In this document: piece after piece, positions 47,651 to 55,678 of the stretch
Numbering within the stretch: the first letter of the stretch is position 1
How the letters are laid out: every line of letters starts with the position of its first letter
Assembly (NCBI RefSeq): GCF_004762095.1
Contig: NZ_SIJH01000007.1
Coordinates: 110,653-174,652 of the forward strand
Reading direction: 5' to 3'
Source: Tabrizicola caldifontis
Lineage (GTDB): Bacteria; Pseudomonadota; Alphaproteobacteria; Rhodobacterales; Rhodobacteraceae
Length of the DNA: 64,000 nucleotides
Notes under the pieces: generated by a model
The model's database searches: none
Told to the model about the DNA's origin: nothing
What the model saw: only the letters and a program-made list of their open reading frames with translations
Program-made: the position numbers and the translations under genes

Positions 47651-48136
47651 TCAGCTCAGCGGGCAATCGGCGACCTCAAGATCCAGCGCAAGGCGGGCAT
47701 TCGGCCCGTATCCCAGGCCGGATACGTTGATGTAAAGCGCGCCGCCCTCGGCCCAGACCTCGGTCACGCGCATCGTGGTTCCCTCGGGGGCGATGGCGAC
47801 GCGATCGAACAGGGCGCAGTCCGTGACAAAGCGCAGCACATAACCGTTGAACCGGGCCTCATAGAACCTGCCGATCCCGCGCGGGTAGGACAGTTCGATC
47901 CGGGTCGGCCCGATCTCGACGGTGACCGGCACCACGTCCAGCCCGCCGGTCAGGCCTTCGGGTTCCAGCCCGAACTCGACCCCCTGCCCGACCATGACGG
48001 TCCGCCCACGGGCCTGAAGAAAGGGCTGCTCGCGGTCGTCCCAGGTTTCCACCGTGAAGGTGACAAGCCGCCCTTCCAGCGTTCCGGCCTGCACTTGCGC
48101 GGCCAGCAGCGCGGCAAGTGCCACCCACCGCATCAT
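47651..48136 (-). CDS. Exported hypothetical protein coupled to the SMR gene
   Basis: A 161-residue protein with a short Sec signal ([17 protein letters not shown]). The mature part is beta-rich (TLEGRLVTFTVETWDDRE, VMVGQGVEFGLEPEG) with two cysteines (near 118 and 157), and looks like a periplasmic beta-sandwich. The family is not recognised. The ATG at 48136 overlaps the SMR stop by four bases; a second ATG follows directly. Confidence 0.7.
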   Translation of the reverse strand: MMRWVALAALLAAQVQAGTLEGRLVTFTVETWDDREQPFLQARGRTVMVGQGVEFGLEPEGLTGGLDVVPVTVEIGPTRIELSYPRGIGRFYEARFNGYVLRFVTDCALFDRVAIAPEGTTMRVTEVWAEGGALYINVSGLGYGPNARLALDLEVADCPLS

Positions 48137-48447
48137 GCAAATTTCAGCGCCACGATTCCGGCGAGGATCAGAAGAATGCCGAAGACCCGCACAGCGTTGA
48201 CCGCCTCGCCGAACAGGAACACCGCCGCAATCGCCGTGCCGATGGCGCCGATACCCACCCAGACGGCATAGGCCGTGCCGACCGGCAGGGCCTTCATCGC
48301 CAGCGACAGCAGATAGAATGATCCAAGCGCCATCACGACGGTGGCAACTGTCGGCCAGGGTTTCGTGAAACCCTCGGAATACTTCAGCCCCAGCGCCCAG
48401 CCCATTTCCAGACCGCCGGCCAGCACCAGGATCAGCCAGGGGCTCAA
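48133..48447 (-). CDS. SMR-family exporter, Gdx/SugE-like (guanidinium exporter type)
   Basis: A 104-residue four-helix small multidrug resistance protein. The essential glutamate is residue 14 ([17 protein letters not shown]); the [11 protein letters not shown] pattern is closer to SugE/Gdx guanidinium exporters than to Emr[14 protein letters not shown] is the SMR signature. The start is TTG at 48447 overlapping the accA stop (TTGA), so it is coupled to accA. No guanidine riboswitch is seen. Confidence 0.88.
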   Translation of the reverse strand: MSPWLILVLAGGLEMGWALGLKYSEGFTKPWPTVATVVMALGSFYLLSLAMKALPVGTAYAVWVGIGAIGTAIAAVFLFGEAVNAVRVFGILLILAGIVALKFA

Positions 48448-49403
48448 GCCGCCAGCCCCTTGGAGCCCATGTCCAGGAACTTCTGCCGCCGGTCGCGGAT
48501 AAGCGTTTCGGGCTTCTTGCCGGACAGATCCTTCAGCATGGCTTCGATCGCCTTGCCCACGGCCTCGATGGTTTCCTTCGGGGCCCGTTGCGCACCGCCG
48601 ACCGGTTCCTTCACGATCCGGTCGATGATGCCCAGCTTCTGCAGATCCTGCGCTGTCAGACGCAGGGCCTCGGCCGCTTCGCGCATCTTCTCGGCGTCCT
48701 TCCACAAGATGCTGGCGCAGCCCTCGGGCGAAATCACCGAATAGACGCTATGTTCCAGCATCGCGACCCGGTTCGCCGTTGCCAGCGCCACCGCCCCGCC
48801 GCTGCCGCCCTCTCCGATCACCACGCTGACCAGGGGCACGCCGATCGACAGACACTTCTCGGTGCAGCGTGCAATCGCCTCGGCCTGGCCGCGTTCCTCG
48901 GCCCCCTTGCCGGGATAGGCGCCGGGTGTGTCAACCAGCGTGATCACCGGCAGGCGAAACCGGTGGGCAAGGTCCATCAGCCGGATCGCCTTGCGATAGC
49001 CCTCGGGCCGGGCCATGCCGAAGTTGCGCTCGATGCGCGACTTGGTGTCGTTGCCCTTCTCGTGCCCGATCACCATCACCGGCTGGTCCTGGAACCGCGC
49101 GATTCCGCCCATCACCGCCAGGTCGTCGGCAAAGGCGCGGTCTCCGGCAAGGGTGGTGAATTCGGTGAACAGACCCTCGATGTAATCCTTGCAATGCGGC
49201 CGGTCGGGGTGCCGCGCGACCAGGCACTTCTGCCAGGGCGTCAGGTTCCTGTAGAGATCGCGCAGCGCCGCCTCGGCCTTGCGGTCCAGCGCCTCGGCCT
49301 CCTTGGTCAGATCCATGCCGCCGCCCGACCTGGCCAGGGCGCGCAGTTCTTCGGCCTTGCCTTCGATCTCGGCGAGCGGCTTCTCGAATTCCAGGTAGTT
49401 CAT
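48444..49403 (-). CDS. accA: Acetyl-CoA carboxylase carboxyltransferase subunit alpha
   Basis: A 319-residue Acc[18 protein letters not shown] at the N-terminus, [20 protein letters not shown] and [17 protein letters not shown] (here [19 protein letters not shown]) are hallmarks. With AccD it transfers carboxyl groups from biotin to acetyl-CoA for fatty-acid synthesis. GGAAGG precedes the ATG. It heads a three-gene overlapping unit with the SMR exporter and an exported protein. Confidence 0.97.
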   Translation of the reverse strand: MNYLEFEKPLAEIEGKAEELRALARSGGGMDLTKEAEALDRKAEAALRDLYRNLTPWQKCLVARHPDRPHCKDYIEGLFTEFTTLAGDRAFADDLAVMGGIARFQDQPVMVIGHEKGNDTKSRIERNFGMARPEGYRKAIRLMDLAHRFRLPVITLVDTPGAYPGKGAEERGQAEAIARCTEKCLSIGVPLVSVVIGEGGSGGAVALATANRVAMLEHSVYSVISPEGCASILWKDAEKMREAAEALRLTAQDLQKLGIIDRIVKEPVGGAQRAPKETIEAVGKAIEAMLKDLSGKKPETLIRDRRQKFLDMGSKGLAA

Positions 49404-49511
49404 CGCACATCCTTCCCGCGGGCCGCCCCTATATGCCCCCGGGCCCGGCCTGATGCAACTCGGCTTGCCAAAGCCGGATGCATGGATGCGTCACGGCACC
49501 GAAAACAGCAG

Positions 49512-49536
49512 CGCCCCGGACCGCCGGTCCGGGGCG
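49512..49536 (-). terminator. Hairpin downstream of mcl1
   Basis: CGCCCCGGACC (49512-49522) and its complement (49526-49536) form an 11-bp stem with a 3-base loop. On the minus strand it is followed by CTGCTGTTTT, 130 bases after the mcl1 stop. Probable terminator of mcl1. Confidence 0.5.
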
Positions 49537-49666
49537 TGCATCCTCCCTTTCGCCGCGCGGGGCCTCCCCTCCCCGGGTGCGCGGCTCAGGCATCCTTTGC
49601 AGACTGCCCGATGTGCGGGCTTCCTAACGGGAAGGCTGCCCGTTCCGCGGGCGGTTTGTCAACGAT

Positions 49667-50629
49667 TCATGACGCCCCGGCAATCATTTCGGCCTGCCGC
49701 ACGATCACCTCGGCCTGGCGCATGCTGGCGATGTCCACCAGCCGGCCCTTGTAGGTTGCGGCACCTTGGCCCGCGGCCTTGGCGGCCTCCATCGCGGCCA
49801 GGATCTCGCGCGCTTCGCGCACGGCGGCTTCCGAAGGGGTGAAGACCTCGTTCGCCAGCGCCACCTGCTTCGGATGGATCGCCCATTTCCCCACCATGCC
49901 CAACGTAGCCGACCGCCGCGCCTGAGCGCGGAAGCCCTCATCGTCGCTGAAATCCCCGAAGGGGCCGTCCACGGGCAGAATGCCATGCGTCCGGCAGGCC
50001 GCCACGATTGCCGCCTGCGCCCAATGCCAGGGGTCGGCCCAGTATTTCCGCCCCTCGCGCAGCATGTAGTAGTTTTCCTGCGTGCCGCCGATGCCGGTCG
50101 TCTGCATCCCCATGCTGGCCGCGAAATCCGCCGCCCCCAGGCTCATCGCCTGCAGGCGGGGGCTACTGGCCGCGATCTCCTCGACATGCGCGATCCCCGC
50201 GGCCGTCTCGATGATGACCTCCAGGCTGATCCGCTTCTGCCGCCCCGCCGCCGCCTCGCAGGCAGTGACCAGGGCATCCATCGCATAGACATCCGCCGCG
50301 CAGCCCACCTTGGGGATCATGATCTGGTCCAGCCGCTCGCCCGCCTGTTCCAGAAGGTCCACGACATCACGATACCAGTAGGGCGTATCCAGCCCGTTGA
50401 TCCGCACGCTCAGGGTCTTGCGCCCCCAGTCCACCCCGGAAATCGCCCGGATGATGTTCGCCCGCGCCTGCGCCTTGTCGGCCGGGGCGACCGAATCCTC
50501 GAGATCAAGGTTGATCACATCCGCCGCGCTGGCCGCCATCTTGGCGAACAGTTCGGGTCGCGAACCCGGGCCGAAAAGTTGGCACCGATTGGGGCGGGCG
50601 GGGGCGGGGGGTTGCAGGCGGAAACTCAT
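49667..50629 (-). CDS. mcl1: L-malyl-CoA/beta-methylmalyl-CoA lyase
   Basis: A 320-residue HpcH/HpaI aldolase-fold CoA lyase. The N-terminal RPNRCQLFGPGSRPELF, DLEDSVAP (metal-binding Glu/Asp) and EVIIETAAGI match Mcl1 of Rhodobacter. It cleaves malyl-CoA to acetyl-CoA and glyoxylate and beta-methylmalyl-CoA to propionyl-CoA and glyoxylate in the ethylmalonyl-CoA pathway, and also runs in reverse. It could use glyoxylate made by the ureide pathway at 16.5-24.7 kb. Confidence 0.93.
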   Translation of the reverse strand: MSFRLQPPAPARPNRCQLFGPGSRPELFAKMAASAADVINLDLEDSVAPADKAQARANIIRAISGVDWGRKTLSVRINGLDTPYWYRDVVDLLEQAGERLDQIMIPKVGCAADVYAMDALVTACEAAAGRQKRISLEVIIETAAGIAHVEEIAASSPRLQAMSLGAADFAASMGMQTTGIGGTQENYYMLREGRKYWADPWHWAQAAIVAACRTHGILPVDGPFGDFSDDEGFRAQARRSATLGMVGKWAIHPKQVALANEVFTPSEAAVREAREILAAMEAAKAAGQGAATYKGRLVDIASMRQAEVIVRQAEMIAGAS

Positions 50630-50743
50630 GAGGCGGGCCTTCGGGCAATCATGTTTCTCAGGATGCTGCATCTGCGATATATTCTTGCGCGCCAGACCGC
50701 AAGCCCGATTTCGCAAACGCAGCAAACCCGCCGCTCATCTGGC

Positions 50744-50797
50744 CTGACGGCTTTCTTCGCTTGCGTGTGGCGCGTGGCCAGCGAAGAAAGCCGTCAG
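50744..50797. promoter_or_regulatory. Perfect 17-bp hairpin before the epimerase start
   Basis: CTGACGGCTTTCTTCGC (50744-50760) and its exact complement (50781-50797) flank a 20-base loop, ending 5 bases before the ATG at 50803. In RNA it would bury the ribosome site; in DNA it could bind a dimeric protein. No T-run follows. Confidence 0.55.
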
Positions 50798-50802
50798 TGT
50801 TG

Positions 50803-51777
50803 ATGAGCGACCCGATGATCACCGTCACCGAAGACCGTTTCCGCCTGGCGCAGGCCTTTACCATCAGCCGGGGGTCGAAGACCGAGGCGCAGGTGCTGAC
50901 CGTGCGCGTCTCCCGTGACGGGCAGACCGGCCGGGGCGAATGCGTCCCCTATGCCCGCTATGGCGAGACGATGGCCAGCGTCCGGGCACGGATCGAGGGA
51001 CTGCCCCCCGACATCACCCGGCAGGCCCTGCAATCCGCCCTGCCCCCCGGCGCCGCGCGCAATGCCGTCGACTGTGCGCTCTGGGATCTGCAGGCGAAGC
51101 AGGCGGGCCGCCGGATCTGGGACATCGCTGGTCTGCCCGCCCCCGGCCCCGTCGTCACCGCCTATACCCTGTCGCTCGCCCCGCCCGAGGCCATGCGCGC
51201 CGCCGCCGCCGCCAACGCTCATCGCCCGATCCTGAAGATCAAGCTGGGCACCCCCGATGACATGCCGCGGCTGGAGGCCGTCCGGCAGGGCGCGCCCCGC
51301 GCCACGATCATCGTCGATGCCAACGAAGGCTGGACGCCCGAGGTCTACGCCGACCTTGCGCCGCATCTTCTCCGCCTTGGTGTGGCGCTGGTGGAACAGC
51401 CGCTGCCTGCCGGGCAGGATGACATGCTGGCCGGCATCGAAAGGCCTGTCCCGGTCTGCGCGGACGAGTCCTGCCACGACCGCGCCAGCCTGGCTGCGCT
51501 AAAGGGGAAATATGACGCGGTGAACCTGAAGCTGGACAAGACCGGCGGGCTGACCGAAGCACTGCTGACCCGCGACCTTGCCCGCCAGATGGGCTTTCGG
51601 GTCATGATCGGCTGCATGGTTGGCTCCTCCCTCGCCATGGCCCCGGCGGTGCTGCTGGCACAGGGCGCGGAATGGACAGACCTTGACGGCCCCCTGCTTC
51701 TGGCCGAAGACCGCGAAGCGCCCCTGCACTATGACGCGGCAGGGGCCCACCCGCCCGATGCCAGCCTTTGGGGATAG
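50803..51777 (+). CDS. Enolase-superfamily dipeptide epimerase (YcjG-like)
   Basis: A 324-residue mandelate racemase/muconate lactonizing enzyme-like protein. LKIKLG provides the KxK catalytic pair (near residue 145), VDANEGW, EQPLP and ADES metal ligands follow, and NLKLDKTGG provides the second lysine. This layout is that of L-Ala-D/L-Glu and related dipeptide epimerases used in murein peptide recycling. It starts within 6 bases of a perfect hairpin and is followed by D-amino-acid aminotransferase. Confidence 0.9.
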   Translation: MSDPMITVTEDRFRLAQAFTISRGSKTEAQVLTVRVSRDGQTGRGECVPYARYGETMASVRARIEGLPPDITRQALQSALPPGAARNAVDCALWDLQAKQAGRRIWDIAGLPAPGPVVTAYTLSLAPPEAMRAAAAANAHRPILKIKLGTPDDMPRLEAVRQGAPRATIIVDANEGWTPEVYADLAPHLLRLGVALVEQPLPAGQDDMLAGIERPVPVCADESCHDRASLAALKGKYDAVNLKLDKTGGLTEALLTRDLARQMGFRVMIGCMVGSSLAMAPAVLLAQGAEWTDLDGPLLLAEDREAPLHYDAAGAHPPDASLWG

Positions 51778-51780
51778 ACC

Positions 51781-52644
51781 ATGACCCGCACCGTCTATGT
51801 GAACGGCACCTACCTGCCCGAAACCGAGGCGAAGGTTTCGATCTTCGACCGCGGATTCCTGATGGCCGACGGGGTTTATGAGGTGACAAGTGTGCTGGAC
51901 GGCAAGCTGATCGACTTCGACGGCCACATGAATCGGCTGGAACGCAGCCTGCGCGAACTGGAGATGACCTGCCCGCTGAGCGCGGACGAACTGCTGGCGA
52001 TGCACCGCGAACTGGTCGCGCGGAACGGGATCGACCAGGGGATGATCTACCTTCAGGTCACGCGCGGCAATCCGGGCGACCGCAGCTTCCTGTTCCCCGA
52101 TGCCTCGGTGCCCGGCACGGTCGTGGCCTTCACCCAGAACACCCCGCACCTCGCCGACGCGCCCGCCGCCAAGACCGGGTTCAGGGTCATCACCATCCCC
52201 GACCTGCGCTGGTCGCGCGTCGATATCAAGACCGTGCAACTGCTTTATCCCTCGATGGGAAAGATGGCCGCCAAGAAGGCCGGCGTCGATGACAGCTGGT
52301 TCACCGACGAGGCGGGCATGGTGACCGAGGGCACCTCGAACAACGCCTACATCGTCAAGGGTAACCGGATCATCACCCGCCAGCTTGGCAGCGACATCCT
52401 GCACGGCATCACCCGCGCCGCCGTGCTGCGCCTTGCGACCGAGGCGCAGTTCGAGATCGAGGAACGCCCCTTCAGCCCCGCCGAGGCTCAGCAGGCGGAC
52501 GAGGCCTTTGCCACCGCCGCCTCGATCTTCGTGATGCCCGTGGTCGAGGTAGATGGAATGCCCGTGGGCACCGGGAAGCCGGGCCCTGTCGCAACCCGCC
52601 TGCGCGAGATCTATCTGGAAGAGATGCGCAAGGCCGCGCTCTGA
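51781..52644 (+). CDS. dat: D-amino-acid aminotransferase
   Basis: A 287-residue PLP fold-type IV enzyme. FDRGFLMADGVYEV, the PLP lysine in RVDIKTVQLLYP (near residue 146) and TEGTSNNAYIV match D-amino-acid transaminases (D-Ala/D-Glu with 2-oxo acids). A 3-base gap to the epimerase gene suggests one pathway: D-amino acids from peptidoglycan peptides. Branched-chain specificity cannot be excluded given the azlCD genes downstream. Confidence 0.92.
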   Translation: MTRTVYVNGTYLPETEAKVSIFDRGFLMADGVYEVTSVLDGKLIDFDGHMNRLERSLRELEMTCPLSADELLAMHRELVARNGIDQGMIYLQVTRGNPGDRSFLFPDASVPGTVVAFTQNTPHLADAPAAKTGFRVITIPDLRWSRVDIKTVQLLYPSMGKMAAKKAGVDDSWFTDEAGMVTEGTSNNAYIVKGNRIITRQLGSDILHGITRAAVLRLATEAQFEIEERPFSPAEAQQADEAFATAASIFVMPVVEVDGMPVGTGKPGPVATRLREIYLEEMRKAAL

Positions 52645-52647
52645 CCC

Positions 52648-53346
52648 GTGGCCGCCGCGCCGTTCACGCTTGCAGGGTTCCGGCGCGGATTGCGCGACGG
52701 ACTTCCCCTTGGCCTGTCGATCTTTGCCTACGGGTTGGGCTTCGGTCTGGTGGCCGCGCAGGCAGGGTTCGGCATCGCAAGAGCCGTGACCACAAGCGCG
52801 GCGATCTACTCCGGCTCGGCGCAGCTTGCAGCGGTGAACCTGTTGCAGAGCGGGCAGGCGACGCTATGGGCGCTGTTTGCCACCATCCTGGTTGTCAACG
52901 CCCGCTACATTCTGTTCGGCGCGGCGTTGCAGCCCTGGCTCTGGCAGGCCGGGCCGCTGCGGGCCTATGGCAGCCTGCTGCTCTTGGGTGATGCCAACTG
53001 GATGCAGACGATGCGCGCGATCCGGGCGGGGGAAGAAGACCGGGCCTATCTGGCCGGCACCGGCACGCCCATGCTGGCGGGCTGGCTTTCGGGTACCGCC
53101 CTTGGGGCCGGAACGGTCGGCCTTCTGCCGCGCCCCGAGGTTATGGGGCTTGATCTGATGCTGGCGGCCTTCGCCGCAGCGATGGCGGCGGCGATGGTGC
53201 GGGCACGCGCCGACCTGGTGCCGATTGCGGCAGGCGCCGGCGCGGCGCTGGCGGTTGCACCAAGCCTCGGCCCCGGGGCGGCGATCATCGGGGCGGGACT
53301 GGCGGGCGGCGCTGTCGCCGCACTGATGCACCGGAATGCGGCATGA
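52648..53346 (+). CDS. azlC: AzlC family branched-chain amino acid exporter subunit
   Basis: A 232-residue membrane protein, five or more helices. FRRGLRDGLPLGLSIFAYG near the N-terminus, SGSAQLAAVNLL and NARYILFGAAL are AzlC family motifs. With AzlD it exports branched-chain amino acids. The GTG start lies 3 bases after the dat stop, and the stop overlaps azlD by four bases. Confidence 0.9.
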   Translation: MAAAPFTLAGFRRGLRDGLPLGLSIFAYGLGFGLVAAQAGFGIARAVTTSAAIYSGSAQLAAVNLLQSGQATLWALFATILVVNARYILFGAALQPWLWQAGPLRAYGSLLLLGDANWMQTMRAIRAGEEDRAYLAGTGTPMLAGWLSGTALGAGTVGLLPRPEVMGLDLMLAAFAAAMAAAMVRARADLVPIAAGAGAALAVAPSLGPGAAIIGAGLAGGAVAALMHRNAA

Positions 53347-53642
53347 GTCATGATTTCCCCACCCTGCTTCTGGTCATGGCGGCGGCTGCCTTCTTCTGCC
53401 GCGCGGCGGGCTTCACGCTGATGCGGCTTGTCCCGGTTTCGGCCCGGATCGAGGCGGCGCTGCGAGCCACGCCGCTTGCCGTGATGTCGGGTATTGCGGC
53501 ACTGGCCGTGCAGTCGGGCGGTCTGGCCGAGGGGGTGGCTCTGGCGGCAGTGGTGGGGCTGACGGTCTTGATCGGAAGCGATGTGGCCGCAGCCCTGCTG
53601 GGCGTTGTTCTGGTGGCCCTTCTGCGGTGGGCAGGGCTTTAG
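53343..53642 (+). CDS. azlD: AzlD family transporter subunit
   Basis: A 99-residue membrane protein with three to four helices and the CRAAGFTLMRL segment typical of AzlD, the small partner of AzlC. It overlaps azlC by four bases. Its stop overlaps the convergent hemolysin III gene by four bases. Confidence 0.88.
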   Translation: MSHDFPTLLLVMAAAAFFCRAAGFTLMRLVPVSARIEAALRATPLAVMSGIAALAVQSGGLAEGVALAAVVGLTVLIGSDVAAALLGVVLVALLRWAGL

Positions 53643-54310
53643 GCCGTCTGCACCAGATGCAAGGTGACAGCCGCGTAAAAAACCGCGCTCGCCGCCAAAA
53701 CGCAGACATGCCAGATCGTGTAGTGGAAGGGCAGCCGCTCCAGAAGGAAGAAGGCCACGCCCAGCGTGTAAAGCACACCGCCGGTCACGATCAACGCCAA
53801 CACCGGCAGCGAAATGGCCGCAAAGATCCCGCCCCCTGCCAGCAGGCCGGCCCACCCCATCAGCAGCGCCAGTGCGACGGCGGCCAGCTTCAGCCGGTCG
53901 GGCGCAAAGGCGCGGATCGCGGCCCCGGCCAGGGCGGCAGTCCATAGCCCGGCCAGCAGCCATCCCGCATCGGCGCCCGAGAGCAACGCGAAGGGCGTGT
54001 AGGTCGCGGCGATCTTCACCAGGATAGCGGTATGATCGAGGCTCTGGAAGATTCGCCGCGGCCGTGGGCGGGTGCTCATGTTGTACAGAGCCGAAAAGCC
54101 CAGCATCGCAATCAGCGCCAAACCATATACCGTCGTTGCCGCCACTGCCGGCCCATCGCCGCGCAGGACGACGGCCAGCGTGATCAACACCGGCACGGCA
54201 ACCAGCGCAGCAGCCACGCCGAGGACATGGACAACGGCATCGCTGATCCATTCGGCGCGCGAATAGTCTTGGCGGACGGCAAGAAGCATTCTTGCAAGAT
54301 AGCATGCCAT
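53639..54310 (-). CDS. Hemolysin III (YqfA/PAQR) family membrane protein
   Basis: A 223-residue protein with about seven membrane helices. DAVVHVLG, SLDHTAILVKIAATYTPF and WHVCVLAAS carry the Ser/His/Asp metal-binding positions of the PAQR superfamily. The bacterial members have membrane-fluidity or unknown roles; haemolysis is not established in general. GGGAGAAG precedes the ATG at 54310; earlier in-frame starts add a non-conserved tail. Confidence 0.88.
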   Translation of the reverse strand: MACYLARMLLAVRQDYSRAEWISDAVVHVLGVAAALVAVPVLITLAVVLRGDGPAVAATTVYGLALIAMLGFSALYNMSTRPRPRRIFQSLDHTAILVKIAATYTPFALLSGADAGWLLAGLWTAALAGAAIRAFAPDRLKLAAVALALLMGWAGLLAGGGIFAAISLPVLALIVTGGVLYTLGVAFFLLERLPFHYTIWHVCVLAASAVFYAAVTLHLVQTA

Positions 54311-54471
54311 CTGCACTTCTCCCATGCCCCGGCCGGGCAGAGAGACATCAACTTTCCGGGTCCGGCCTTCGGATCTAGGCAGGCCAAGCCGTCTTGCAAT
54401 TCGCACGGCGGGCACTGACCGTGCGCTGCGCCAGAATTCCGTGAGAGCCCGGTCAGAAGAAGGGGCGGAAC

Positions 54472-54786
54472 TCAGTCCCGCTTGCCGACATTTTCGGCGA
54501 AAGCCTTGTCGAAGGCGGCCTTCTTCGCCGCATCCGCCTCGGTCTGGTGCCGCGCCACCCAGTCGGCGTAGGGCATGCCGTAGACGATTTCGCGCGCCGC
54601 GTCCTTGGTCAGATCGATGCCGCGTTCGGCCGCGGCCTCCTGATACCAGCGCGACAGGCAGTTGCGACAGAAGCCCGCCAGGTTCATCAGGTCGATGTTC
54701 TGCACATCGGGGCGCTTCTGCATCAGGTGATGCAGCAGGGCGCGGAAGGTGGCGGCTTCCAGCTCGGTGCGGGTCCGGTCGTCCAT
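54472..54786 (-). CDS. DUF1244 domain protein
   Basis: A 104-residue small cytosolic protein. NLAGFCRNCLSRWYQEAA with a CxxC pair, YGMPYADWVARHQTEA and a Lys-rich end are the DUF1244 pattern. The role is unknown. Its ATG follows the amidohydrolase stop after one base, so the two genes are coupled. Confidence 0.93.
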   Translation of the reverse strand: MDDRTRTELEAATFRALLHHLMQKRPDVQNIDLMNLAGFCRNCLSRWYQEAAAERGIDLTKDAAREIVYGMPYADWVARHQTEADAAKKAAFDKAFAENVGKRD

Positions 54787-54787
54787 G

Positions 54788-55540
54788 TCAGAGGCTCTCC
54801 ATGACTTCGGTCAGGATCGGGGCCAGACGCGCGGCCCAGCGGGCCTGTTGCGCCGGGTCTGCGATCAGGTCGTTCCTCAGTTCGATAAGTGTGTTGTGCC
54901 GGCCCAGACGCAAGGCATGTCGGTCGATCGCGTCACCAGGCAGGTGCCCGGAATAGGGTTCGTTGTCGCCGACGCAAAGATCGGCCTCCTGCTTCAGCCG
55001 GGCGATCAGCGGCTTCGAGAAACGCTCGTCCAGATGCGAATACAGCACGCCCACCTGCCAAGGTCGGGGCGGGCGGCCCTTCAGGCAGGGGGTGAAGGAA
55101 TGGATCGCCACGATCACCCTGTCGGGACGCAGCGCCGCCAGCCGGGCGTAGGCTGCATGATAGGGGCGGTAAAGCCGGTCAAGCCGTTCCTCGACCGCCG
55201 CGGGCGTTATGCCCCGGTTGGCCGGGATGATGGTGCCATCGTAAAGCTGCATCACCAGGGTCGGATCGTCCTCGCCACGGTTGGGGTCGATGACGAGGCG
55301 CGAGAAATCCGACAGGATCACCGGACTGTCCAGCAGGCGGCCAAGTTCCCGCGCTACCCCTGCGGCGCCTACGTCCCATGCGATATGGCGTGCCATATCC
55401 TCGGCCGGAATGCCCAGATCTCCGCCGTTCACCCAGGGCGGCACGCGGTTCGAGGCATGGTCGCAGGTCACCAGCCAGCGGCCGGGGCGGTGTTCTCCGT
55501 CGATCGTGAAGGCCAAGGCGGTCCTCTTCCGAATGCTCAT
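54788..55540 (-). CDS. N-formylglutamate amidohydrolase family protein
   Basis: A 250-residue member of the HutG/FGase family. CDHASNRVP and DFSRLVIDPNR contain the metal ligands, and HSFTPCLKGRPRPW-type (here IHSFTPCLKGRPP) the active site. It would hydrolyse N-formylglutamate in histidine breakdown, but no hut gene is nearby and family members can use other N-formyl or formimino substrates. Coupled to DUF1244. Confidence 0.9.
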   Translation of the reverse strand: MSIRKRTALAFTIDGEHRPGRWLVTCDHASNRVPPWVNGGDLGIPAEDMARHIAWDVGAAGVARELGRLLDSPVILSDFSRLVIDPNRGEDDPTLVMQLYDGTIIPANRGITPAAVEERLDRLYRPYHAAYARLAALRPDRVIVAIHSFTPCLKGRPPRPWQVGVLYSHLDERFSKPLIARLKQEADLCVGDNEPYSGHLPGDAIDRHALRLGRHNTLIELRNDLIADPAQQARWAARLAPILTEVMESL

Positions 55541-55605
55541 CCTTCCCTTACGGTCGTTCTTCGCGCAAGGCCAGCGACCAGCGTCCGAAAGGCGGCGGGA
55601 AGGCG

Positions 55606-55634
55606 TTGCGGGACGACCGCGATTGCGCCATAAG
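55606..55634 (+). promoter_or_regulatory. Possible promoter of pyk
   Basis: TTGCGG (55606-55611) and CATAAG (55629-55634) are 17 bases apart, about 45 bases before the pyk start. Sequence-based only. Confidence 0.4.
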
Positions 55635-55678
55635 GCACGCGGCCCACATCAACCGGAATTTCAAGCAGGAGGATGGCG

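Noticed and set aside
53639..54310. True haemolysin or virulence factor
   Set aside because: The family name is historical; members are widespread membrane proteins in harmless bacteria.
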